Source: an uncultured Alphaproteobacteria bacterium | GTDB lineage: Bacteria > Pseudomonadota > Alphaproteobacteria > Rickettsiales > UBA1997 | Reading direction: 5' to 3' | Assembly (NCBI GenBank): GCA_903927415.1 | Contig: CAIYMZ010000035.1 | Span: forward strand, 1-5,595 | Length of the DNA: 5,595 bases | Shown: positions 1-5,581 of the stretch, piece by piece | How the letters are laid out: every line of letters starts with the position of its first letter | Position numbering within the stretch: the stretch's first letter is position 1 | The notes under the pieces: generated by a model | What the model was told of the DNA's origin: nothing | Database searches by the model: none | Seen by the model: the letters and a program-made list of their open reading frames with translations, nothing else | Made by a program: the position numbers and the translations under genes

Positions 1-1
1 A

Positions 2-283
2 TTTATTTCTGTTCTCGAAAAAAAGATGAATGTAACGGTAAAAGAATTCAGAATTAAAAAAATGAAGACGCGCTGGGGAACTTGCAATCCCAAGGCAAAG
101 CGTATTTGGATAAATTTAGAATTAGCCAAAAAACCGCTAGTATGTTTGCAATATTTAATCGCTCATGAAATGGTTCATTTACTCGAACGCAAGCACAATA
201 AAAAATTTTTTTCTCACATGGATAGCTTCATGCCAAACTGGCGCGAATGTAAAAATGAATTACGCAATTCAGCGCTTCACTAA
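2..283 (+). CDS. YgjP-like zinc metallopeptidase (DUF45/M48-like), 3' part only
   Basis: The reading frame is open to the left edge (codons from base 2), so the gene starts outside the window and only about 93 C-terminal residues are visible. An internal ATG at 26 is unlikely to be the real start, because the family is normally about 170-240 residues long. Counting from that Met, the zinc-binding HExxH motif is H47-E48-M-V-H51, in the context AHEMVHLLERKHNKKF, with a probable third ligand at H57. The preceding KMKTRWGTCN (residues 12-21) and the later MDSFMPNWR (65-73) are hallmarks of the YgjP/DUF45 (WLM-related) family. These proteins are predicted cytoplasmic metal-dependent peptidases whose substrates are poorly known. 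The stop at 281-283 lies 2 bases before the ATPase ATG, so the two genes are probably co-transcribed. The family call is strong; the exact biological role is unknown. Confidence 0.9.
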   Translation, partial: FISVLEKKMNVTVKEFRIKKMKTRWGTCNPKAKRIWINLELAKKPLVCLQYLIAHEMVHLLERKHNKKFFSHMDSFMPNWRECKNELRNSALH

Positions 284-285
284 AA

Positions 286-2142
286 ATGACAAAAAATCTC
301 TGGAATAATTTTTACTCATCCATATCCCAATCCAGGCGACAAGCACTTCTATCGCTTGCTTGCATTGTCGCAATCGCGTTGCATTTTTTTTTAAAATTTT
401 TTTTGGATGAAAAAGTTTCTAACTTCCCACTTTTCGCAATCATTGCCGTTGGCGGCTTGCCGCAACTTTTTCAAATCGTAATTCGCGCGCTCAACAAAAA
501 TTTAGGAGCAGATTTGCTTGCCTTCATCGCCTTCATCGTCGCGGTTTTTCTTGGCGAGTATTTGACCGCAACTTTAATTGTTTTGATGCTAGCCAGTGGT
601 CAAGCTTTAGAGGAATATGCCACGCGCAAAGCATCTTTTGTCTTAGAAGCTCTAGCGAAGCGTATGCCGACCACAGTTCATTTAAGGTGCGAAAAAAATG
701 TCGAAGATGTTGCTGCTGAAAAAATAAAAATTGGCGATTTGCTCGAAATTTATCCGCACGAAACTTGTCCCGTTGACGGCGTAATCATTGAAGGTTCTGG
801 CGCAATGGATGAATCCTATCTCACCGGCGAGCCATATCAAATCTCAAAAACTATCGGTTCGAATGTGCTTTCTGGCTCAATCAATGGTGAATCAGTTTTA
901 ACAATACGCGCCGAAAAATTACCGCAAGATTCACGCTATGCCGAAATTGTTGAAGTGATGAAAGACGCACAGCAGCAACGTCCAAAACTACGTCGACTCG
1001 GCGATCAAATCGGTGCGATTTTTGCGCCAATCGCTCTTACCTTCGCCTTAGCTACACTTTTTTTTAGCGGCAGTTTGACAAAATTTTTGGCAGTGCTCGT
1101 CGTCGCCACACCTTGCCCACTGCTGATCGCCATCCCCATCACCATCATCAGCGCCATTTCGATTGCTGCACGTCACGGCATCATCATCAAAGATCCGACC
1201 GTTCTCGAACGGCTACCTACCTGCTCCACCGCCATTTTCGACAAAACCGGCACGCTAACTTGTGGCCAACCGGAATTAACAAAAATTATTTTACTCGGTG
1301 ATTTTTCGCGCACAAAAACTTTACAAATGGCTGCCAGCCTTGAGCGCTACTCGCGTCATCCACTTGCTGCAGCAATTTTAAACGCAGCACAAAAAGAAAA
1401 AATTGAACTTTTAGAATCAGAAAATGTTGCCGAGAAAGCAGGACATGGCTTGATTGGTAAGGTTTTAAATCACGAAATTTCTGTTACTAGCCGCAAAGAA
1501 ATTATTGGACTTCCACCGCTTGAACATGGCCTCGAATGCGTAATTTTAATCGATCAAAAACCAGCCGCACTTTTTCATTTTCGTGACACGCCGCGCACCG
1601 AGAGCCACTCTTTCATCAATCACCTCGCGCCCAATCACAATTTCAAAAAAATTATTTTGCTGTCAGGCGATCGTGATTCGGAAGTTAACTATCTCGCCTC
1701 ACTGCTAGAAATAAAAAATGTTTATTCTGGACAAACTCCAGAAGAAAAAGTTGCGATCGTGCATCACGAGGCCAAACAAGCATCAACTTTATTCATGGGC
1801 GACGGCATCAATGACGCCCCAGCTTTGATGGCCGCAACAGTCGGAATTGCCTTCGGACAAAATAGCGCCGTCACCTCGCAAGCCGCTGGCGCTGTAATCA
1901 TGGAGAGTAGTTTAGCCAAAGTTGATGAACTCATTCACATCAGTGAATCAATGCGAAAAATTGCACTGCAAAGTGCGATTGGCGGAATGTTTTTTAGCTT
2001 GATCGGAATGGGATTCGCTGCTGCAGGATTAATCAGTCCGGTGTTCGGTGCGTTGCTGCAAGAGGTCATCGATGTTGTTGCGATTCTGAATGCGCTGCGA
2101 CTGACTTTCGCGCGATCTGTTGCGGCGGATATACGTCGTTAA
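286..2142 (+). CDS. P1B-type heavy-metal-translocating P-type ATPase, TPC-motif variant
   Basis: A complete 618-residue inner-membrane pump that couples ATP hydrolysis to transport of a metal cation. Visible in order: four hydrophobic segments (about 20-38, 45-66, 75-90, 92-108); an actuator domain with TGEP at 180-183; a helix at 241-261; and the metal-site helix with A274-T275-P276-C277-P278. Then come the phosphorylation motif D319-KTGT, the P1B-specific nucleotide-domain motif H358-P359, the hinge GDGIND at 505-510, and two last helices (about 562-583 and 587-605) containing GALLQEVIDVVAILNALR. The HP motif and the eight-helix layout place it in P1B. It has no N-terminal metal-binding domain with a CxxC motif and no cytoplasmic C-terminal extension. 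The classical CPC is replaced by TPC, so copper or zinc specificity should not be assumed. From memory, TPC is linked to nickel/iron-type P1B-5 pumps, but those usually carry a C-terminal hemerythrin-like domain, absent here. The ATG at 286 follows the upstream stop by 2 bases and has no clear Shine-Dalgarno sequence, which suggests translational coupling. Confidence 0.95.
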   Translation: MTKNLWNNFYSSISQSRRQALLSLACIVAIALHFFLKFFLDEKVSNFPLFAIIAVGGLPQLFQIVIRALNKNLGADLLAFIAFIVAVFLGEYLTATLIVLMLASGQALEEYATRKASFVLEALAKRMPTTVHLRCEKNVEDVAAEKIKIGDLLEIYPHETCPVDGVIIEGSGAMDESYLTGEPYQISKTIGSNVLSGSINGESVLTIRAEKLPQDSRYAEIVEVMKDAQQQRPKLRRLGDQIGAIFAPIALTFALATLFFSGSLTKFLAVLVVATPCPLLIAIPITIISAISIAARHGIIIKDPTVLERLPTCSTAIFDKTGTLTCGQPELTKIILLGDFSRTKTLQMAASLERYSRHPLAAAILNAAQKEKIELLESENVAEKAGHGLIGKVLNHEISVTSRKEIIGLPPLEHGLECVILIDQKPAALFHFRDTPRTESHSFINHLAPNHNFKKIILLSGDRDSEVNYLASLLEIKNVYSGQTPEEKVAIVHHEAKQASTLFMGDGINDAPALMAATVGIAFGQNSAVTSQAAGAVIMESSLAKVDELIHISESMRKIALQSAIGGMFFSLIGMGFAAAGLISPVFGALLQEVIDVVAILNALRLTFARSVAADIRR

Positions 2143-2742
2143 CTAGTTTCCCCTAAAAGGCTGTAGCACAATTTTTCCAATCAGAATCGTAGCATCTGCA
2201 GCAACAGTGATTGGGGTTAGCGCCACCTTTCCCACTTTACTCCAGAAAGTTGAAGAATAGTGAACTGGAACGATGTAAGTGCGATCAAGCATTGGCAGAT
2301 ATTCACCAATATCATCCCGTGGCAAATAACGCTTACCAACTAAATTTATTTTCAACGACAAAGCGTTTCCATCTTCGCTTCTAAAACCCAGTGATCGTAA
2401 AAATTCGTAATCAGCACGCGGCAATTTATTAAAAAAACTTTCAATCACCGCATGTCCAGTGACGTTATTTTGCAGATCAAGTTTTAAAAAAGTTTTTTCG
2501 ATGTTGATGAATAAAAGATTTCTATTTTGCCACAGCAGCAATTCTTTGATCGCACTTAAATTGTCAGTGAAAATATAGTGATAATTTTTGCCGAGAAAAA
2601 CCACATATTGACCGTCTTTGCTGACTAAAAATTGGCGGAAAGTTTCATTGTATTTTTTGTCCCACATCGATTTTGTAACAGCGCATGAGGCTATGAGCAG
2701 AAAGGCAGCAAGAAGAAAAAATTTATTTCTGCAATGAAGCAT
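2143..2742 (-). CDS. Uncharacterised lipoprotein, resembling E. coli YidX-type proteins
   Basis: A 199-residue protein with a short basic N terminus, a hydrophobic stretch (residues 8-19) and a lipobox I17-A18-S19-C20. It should be cut by signal peptidase II and anchored by a lipidated Cys20. I do not recognise an assigned function. The mature part has a hydrophobic block YVVFLGKNYHYIFTD (about 46-60). A C-terminal hydrophobic stretch (about 172-196) contains LTPITVAADATILIGKIVLQPF-like residues, a tail style seen in small enterobacterial lipoproteins. The first block and this tail recall E. coli YidX from memory, which is a weak homology suggestion only. The start at 2742 lies inside the 3' end of the upstream flavin reductase gene (20-base overlap), so translation is probably coupled; no Shine-Dalgarno sequence is visible. 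The TAG stop (2143-2145) abuts the stop of the convergent ATPase gene. The lipoprotein call is firm; the role is unknown. Confidence 0.85.
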   Translation of the reverse strand: MLHCRNKFFLLAAFLLIASCAVTKSMWDKKYNETFRQFLVSKDGQYVVFLGKNYHYIFTDNLSAIKELLLWQNRNLLFINIEKTFLKLDLQNNVTGHAVIESFFNKLPRADYEFLRSLGFRSEDGNALSLKINLVGKRYLPRDDIGEYLPMLDRTYIVPVHYSSTFWSKVGKVALTPITVAADATILIGKIVLQPFRGN

Positions 2743-3382
2743 ATTTGCTACGATAATAAATTAACGGCTCTTTGTCATTAATTTTGCCGAAATCCAAAAC
2801 ATCGCCGATGATGATGTGATGATCTCCGCATTTGATTACGCGATGTCTTTTGCATTCAAAAAATGCCAAAGAATTTTGAAAAATCGGATTGCCTTTTTGA
2901 CCAAAAAAATATGGCTCCACTTCCCATTTTTGAGTATTTTTTGGCGTCGCAAAAGCATTAGCTAAGCCTTGCTGTTCTTGACTCAAAACGTTGAGAGAAA
3001 AATAACGATTCTTTTTAAAAAGTTTGAGATTTGCCGATTCATTATCGACGCAAAATGAGATCAGTGCCGGCTGCAATGAAACCGAAGAAAATGAATTGAT
3101 GGTGATGCCGAAAAATTCGTCGGCGAAGATTTTTTTGAGTTTGTTGCTAAAATTTTTTCCTAAAAAATTTCGATCAGAGAATTTTTTTCCAAGCTTCTGC
3201 GCGAAAGAATTTTCCTGCAAAAAACTTTGCCAAAATTCTTCAAATTTTTTGACGATTTTTTTGTCAGCGAAAAATTTTTCAGCGAAAAAAGTTTTAGCAA
3301 GAAAGTTTTTTTTACGCGCGCAAGCAATGATAATGCCGGTTGAAAAGAGTCCGAGACAATCGCGTAATTTTTTTTGATCCAT
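2723..3382 (-). CDS. Flavin reductase-like FMN-binding split-barrel protein with a large insertion
   Basis: A 219-residue cytoplasmic protein of the flavin reductase-like family, which binds FMN and commonly transfers electrons from NAD(P)H to free flavin. The N terminus LRDCLGLFSTGIIIACAR (6-23) matches the family's first strand. After a gap comes GITINSFSSVSLQPALISFCVD (92-113), the FMN-binding core, then ANLKLF, FSLNVLSQEQQGLANAFA (128-145), FFECKRHRVIKCGDHHIIIGDV (174-195) and PLIYYRSKY (206-214). The family is usually about 150-170 residues. Here residues about 24-89 are a Phe/Lys-rich insertion where relatives have a turn of roughly ten residues; without it the protein would be normal length. 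The ATG lies 4 bases after the nuoL stop, without a clear ribosome binding site, and the 3' end overlaps the lipoprotein gene. Whether this acts as a general flavin reductase or serves a specific partner enzyme cannot be told from the sequence; no monooxygenase component is next to it. Confidence 0.88.
   Translation of the reverse strand: MDQKKLRDCLGLFSTGIIIACARKKNFLAKTFFAEKFFADKKIVKKFEEFWQSFLQENSFAQKLGKKFSDRNFLGKNFSNKLKKIFADEFFGITINSFSSVSLQPALISFCVDNESANLKLFKKNRYFSLNVLSQEQQGLANAFATPKNTQKWEVEPYFFGQKGNPIFQNSLAFFECKRHRVIKCGDHHIIIGDVLDFGKINDKEPLIYYRSKYASLQK
3150..3170. repeat. Perfect 9-base inverted repeat with 3-base loop
   Basis: AAATTTTTT at 3150-3158 pairs exactly with AAAAAATTT at 3162-3170, leaving CCT as the loop. 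It is all A/T and lies inside the flavin reductase insertion, so it is translated. It is not placed at a gene end and is not called as a terminator. Confidence 0.7.
3264..3293. repeat. Two-copy 15-base tandem repeat in the flavin reductase insertion
   Basis: TCAGCGAAAAA occurs at 3264-3274 and again at 3279-3289, giving a 15-base (5-codon) period. On the coding strand it gives the successive peptides FAEKF and FADKK. The in-frame period fits expansion by duplication without breaking the gene. Confidence 0.6.
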
Positions 3383-3702
3383 CGACTTAAGAAGCCACTA
3401 AATGTTTGAGGGAAGAGATGAGGAAAAATCCAATCGCGATCACACCTAGAACCATCCACAGCGCGTAGTGGAAGATGTAGCCAGTTTGTAATTTTGAAAC
3501 TCTGCCGGCCATTATTTTGCAGAAAGCGGCAGCACCATTTGGAACGCCGTCGACGCATTTCACGTCAATAATTCTCCACAAAAAATCACCGAGTTTTTTG
3601 CTCGGTCTCACTAAAACAACTTCGTAAATTTCGTCGAAATACCATTTGTTGAAAGAGAGTTTGTAGAGTGTTTTTGCGGCCTCGGACAATTTTTTAGGCA
3701 AG

Positions 3703-5385
3703 TCAGTTTTTTTGATGTAAAAAATGTAAGCCAAAGAAATTGCCAAAATTCCGACGATTAGCGGCGAAATTTTTACTAAAAATGGCGAGTGGTGAATTTC
3801 CTTCGAGCAGCCCACGCTTTGCTTCGGCGACAAAAATTGCACCGTCGAAAAAATTTCCTTCCGCTGAAACCCCAGGGGAAACCCCGGGGGAAACCCCAGG
3901 GGAAACCATGTGAAAAATTTTTGCGCCAATCACGCCGGCAAAAATTGATCCGATCGCCAAAAGAAAAAGTGGAATCAGCATTGAAAGTGGTGATTCATGC
4001 GCGTGAGAAAAAGTGTGGCGATCGGCGCGGCTCTTGCCGTGAAAGGTGAGAAACAACAAGCGCCAAGAATAAAAAGCGGTTAAAAATGCTGCGGCAATTC
4101 CCATCACGTAGGCCAATTTTCCGAAGTGACTTTCGGACATAAAAGCCGCCTCCAAAATCACATCTTTGGAATAAAATCCGGCGAATGGCGGAAAGCCTGC
4201 CAGTGCCAGCGAGCCAATCCACATCAGGGCACAAGTGATTGGAATTTTTTTCCACAATCCCCCCATTTTTTGAATATCTTGTTCGTGATGCATCGCGTGA
4301 ATCACACTGCCAGCGCCCAAGAACAGCAAAGCTTTGAAGAAGGCGTGAGTTGCGAGATGGAAAATCGCTGCCGAATAAGCAGAAACTCCGCAAGCAAAAA
4401 ACATGTAGCCAAGTTGCGAACAAGTTGAGTAAGCGATGATTTTTTTAATGTCATTTTGCGTGAGAGCGATTGTTGCGGCGAACAGTGCTGTCGTGGCTCC
4501 GACCAAAGTCACCATTGTAAGCGCGATTTCAGAAAATTCGAAAATTGGCGAACAGCGCGCAACTAAAAACACTCCCGCCGTCACCATCGTCGCAGCGTGA
4601 ATTAAAGCGGAAACTGGAGTAGGACCTTCCATCGCATCAGCAAGCCAGACGTGAAGCCCAATCTGTGCCGACTTACCCATCGCGCCGATGAAAAGCAAAA
4701 TACAAATCGCATCGATCGAACTAAATTCGCTGCCGAAAAGTGTGAATTTATCACTCAAATGATTTCCAACCTCGGCAAAAACTTTGGCATATTCAACAGT
4801 GCCGAAAGTCAGATAAATCAAGGCGATAGCGAGGATTAAGCCAAAATCTCCAACCCTGTTTGCGATGAAAGCTTTCATCGCCGCCGCATTTGCAGATTGT
4901 TTTTTAAACCAGAATCCGATCAGCAAATATGAGGCTACGCCGACTCCCTCCCAACCAAAAAAAAGTTGAACAAAATTATCCGCTGTAACCAGCGCCAGCA
5001 TAAAAAAAGTGAAGAGTGAAAGGTAGGACATGAAGCGCGCGATCGACTTATCTTCATGCATGTAGCCGATAGAATAAACATGGACGAGGCTAGAAACTAC
5101 AGTGACGACGACGAGCATGATTGCAGTGAGCGAGTCGAGTTTCAGCGACCAATTGGCGGAAAAATCACCGGAAGAAATCCAGCTGATTAGCGTGACGGTT
5201 TCATTAATTTTATTTTGGTGAACATCGGCGAAGACAAGAATAGCGCAGATCGCGGAGATGATCAACAAAGCGGAAGAAAAAAACTGCGCGAATTTATCGG
5301 CAAAATTTTTCGGAAAAATTCGCGAAAAAATTCCGGAAAATAAAAAGCCGAAAAGCGGGAGAAAGACTGTTAGCTTGAGGAACAT
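3703..5385 (-). CDS. nuoL: NADH-quinone oxidoreductase subunit L (NuoL), 5' part up to a frameshift
   Basis: Encodes the distal antiporter-like proton-pumping subunit of respiratory complex I, an inner-membrane protein. Residues 1-528 align with NuoL throughout. Expected functional residues are present: E146 in GWEGVGVASYLLIGFW, K238 in MGKSAQIGLHVWLADAMEGPTP, H263 in IHAATMVTAG, H347 and K351 in ATHAFFKALLFLGAGS, and K407-D408 in GFYSKD. After E528 the frame changes: residues 529-560 do not resemble NuoL and end at 3703. The true continuation is in another frame and would give about 665 residues, normal for the family. As written, the product lacks the last two helices and the long lateral helix. 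ATG 5385 gives the family-typical MFLKLTVFLPLFG start, with no visible Shine-Dalgarno sequence. No nuoK lies within 210 bases upstream, and no nuoM follows downstream. Residues 495-506 are three SPGV repeats within a variable periplasm/membrane-edge region. Confidence 0.95.
   Translation of the reverse strand: MFLKLTVFLPLFGFLFSGIFSRIFPKNFADKFAQFFSSALLIISAICAILVFADVHQNKINETVTLISWISSGDFSANWSLKLDSLTAIMLVVVTVVSSLVHVYSIGYMHEDKSIARFMSYLSLFTFFMLALVTADNFVQLFFGWEGVGVASYLLIGFWFKKQSANAAAMKAFIANRVGDFGLILAIALIYLTFGTVEYAKVFAEVGNHLSDKFTLFGSEFSSIDAICILLFIGAMGKSAQIGLHVWLADAMEGPTPVSALIHAATMVTAGVFLVARCSPIFEFSEIALTMVTLVGATTALFAATIALTQNDIKKIIAYSTCSQLGYMFFACGVSAYSAAIFHLATHAFFKALLFLGAGSVIHAMHHEQDIQKMGGLWKKIPITCALMWIGSLALAGFPPFAGFYSKDVILEAAFMSESHFGKLAYVMGIAAAFLTAFYSWRLLFLTFHGKSRADRHTFSHAHESPLSMLIPLFLLAIGSIFAGVIGAKIFHMVSPGVSPGVSPGVSAEGNFFDGAIFVAEAKRGLLEGNSPLAIFSKNFAANRRNFGNFFGLHFLHQKN
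3799..3804 (-). other. nuoL: Frameshift point in nuoL (one extra base)
   Basis: On the coding strand the bases read CTC GAA GGA AAT TCA. Dropping one G (the C pair at 3800-3801 on the + strand) gives CTC GAA GAA ATT CAC CAC, i.e. LEEIHH, which matches the acidic-plus-histidine pattern (LEE-HH-P) usual at this place in alphaproteobacterial NuoL. The site is a 2-base G run, not a long homopolymer, and there is no recognisable slippery heptamer. Confidence 0.75.
3866..3907. repeat. 12-base GC-rich tandem repeat (3.5 copies) inside nuoL
   Basis: Units GAAACCCC(A/G)GGG run at 3866-3877, 3878-3889 and 3890-3901, with a partial unit at 3902-3907. Only the middle unit has G instead of A, creating the palindrome CCCCGGGG. 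On the coding strand it gives SPGV three times (NuoL residues 495-506). The unit is a multiple of three, so copy-number change keeps the frame. It stands out as GC-rich in an AT-rich gene. Confidence 0.85.
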
Positions 5386-5416
5386 GGGGAATTTAGAATT
5401 TAGGATTTTGGATTTC

Positions 5417-5520
5417 TATACCAAGGCTCCTTCAAACCTGAAGAAGTCGACCTCAATTTTTTAGTTCGTCATTGCGAGCTTTAAAATCGGTTTGTTCAAG
5501 TTTGAAGTGGCTTTGGTATA
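5417..5520. repeat. Imperfect 34-base inverted repeat flanking a 36-base loop
   Basis: The left arm 5417-5450 starts TATACCAAGGCTCCTTCAAA. The right arm 5487-5520, read on the opposite strand, starts TATACCAAAGCCACTTCAAA. The outer 21 positions match at 18, and the full 34 at about 27. The loop (5451-5486) contains CGTCATTGCGAG. Size and form resemble a small palindromic or MITE-like element. No flanking target-site duplication is obvious. Confidence 0.7.
5467..5478 (+). repeat. CGTCATTGCGAG repeat core
   Basis: The 12-base word CGTCATTGCGAG sits in the loop of the long inverted repeat. From memory this word heads interspersed palindromic repeats in Rickettsiales and some other bacteria. The usual continuation (GAGC/CGTAGCGAAGCAATCC-like) is missing, so this would be a truncated or diverged copy. 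Confidence 0.4.
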
Positions 5521-5553
5521 TACTTGAAACTGATTCAAGAAACCGATCTTTTA
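5482..5553. repeat. Second inverted repeat overlapping the first
   Basis: Bases 5482-5507 (TAAAATCGGTTTGTTCAAG...) pair imperfectly, with small gaps, with 5523-5553, whose reverse complement starts TAAAAGATCGGTTTCTTGAA. The left arm overlaps the right arm of the 5417-5520 repeat, so in RNA or single-stranded DNA the two foldings exclude each other. Within it, CTTGAA (5523-5528) and TTCAAG (5534-5539) also form a small 6-base stem. Confidence 0.55.
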
Positions 5554-5560
5554 CAACTGG

Positions 5561-5581
5561 ACCCCGCAACAAGTGCGGGGT
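5561..5581. repeat. GC-rich perfect hairpin, 8-base stem and 5-base loop
   Basis: ACCCCGCA (5561-5568) pairs exactly with TGCGGGGT (5574-5581) around ACAAG. The wider context, TGG-ACCCCGCA-ACAAG-TGCGGGGT-GACA, is the form of a common alphaproteobacterial interspersed repeat as I remember it. Neither strand has a T-run after the stem, so it is not a typical intrinsic terminator. Confidence 0.7.

Larger units (their letters stand above)
3116..3313 (-). other. In-frame low-complexity, palindrome-rich insertion in the flavin reductase gene
   Basis: This covers codons 24-89 of the flavin reductase-like gene. The encoded peptide is dominated by Phe, Lys, Ala and Asn, with repeated FF, KNF and FAxK patterns. 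At the DNA level it contains a perfect 9-base inverted repeat with a 3-base spacer (3150-3158 and 3162-3170), a perfect 12-base palindrome GAAAAATTTTTC (3269-3280) and a direct repeat TCAGCGAAAAA at 3264-3274 and 3279-3289 (15-base period). The flanking protein on both sides aligns with the family consensus as I know it, so the frame is kept. Boundaries are approximate. It could be an inserted palindromic element tolerated within the reading frame, or a loop expanded by slippage. Confidence 0.65.
3387..3929 (-). pseudogene. nuoL: NuoL 3' part, displaced into another frame
   Basis: An open frame of 180 codons, of which only residues 44-180 (bases 3800 to 3387) are NuoL. They begin EIHHSPFLVKISPLIVGI and include helix 15 (ISPLIVGILAISLAYIFYI), the amphipathic lateral-helix region with NKWYFDEIYEVVLVRP, PNGAAAF, and the last helix after LQTGYIFHYALWMVLGV. 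These are typical of alphaproteobacterial NuoL C termini. Residues 1-43 are simply the out-of-frame reading of the 5' part and its SPGV repeat (giving FPLG/FPPG), so the ATG at 3929 is not a biological start. Removing one C from the pair 3800-3801 joins L527-E528 to E-I-H-H-S-P. Either this is a real disrupted gene or there is a one-base sequencing/assembly insertion. Preserved C-terminal motifs favour a recent event or an error. Confidence 0.85.

Noticed and set aside
1113..1301. A His-rich 62-codon open frame inside the ATPase gene
   Set aside because: It is an out-of-frame reading of the conserved TPC and DKTGT region, whose true frame is certain.
3024..3377. A 117-codon open frame on the + strand, antisense to the flavin reductase gene
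   Set aside because: It is the complement of an AT-rich, Lys/Phe-rich coding region; its peptide is low-complexity and resembles no family, while the - strand frame has clear family motifs.
3160..3558. A 132-codon - strand frame bridging nuoL and the flavin reductase gene
   Set aside because: It overlaps two well-supported genes out of frame and has a composition typical of a shadow frame.
3795..3810. Programmed ribosomal frameshift joining the two nuoL parts
   Set aside because: No slippery heptamer, stop-codon-assisted +1 site or obvious downstream structure is visible at the junction, and nuoL is not known to use recoding; a mutation or sequence error is simpler.
3866..3907. CRISPR array or regulatory iteron reading of the 12-base tandem repeat
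   Set aside because: The copies are directly adjacent without spacers, only 12 bases long, and are translated in frame within nuoL.
3995..4423. A 142-codon - strand frame within nuoL, plus + strand frames at 3789-4049, 4126-4428, 4651-4839 and 5258-5464
   Set aside because: All overlap the strongly conserved nuoL frame (or its start and leader), and their peptides look like shadow translations with no recognisable domains.
5561..5581. Intrinsic transcription terminator
   Set aside because: The stem is perfect, but neither side has a following T-run; the sequence context fits an interspersed repeat better.
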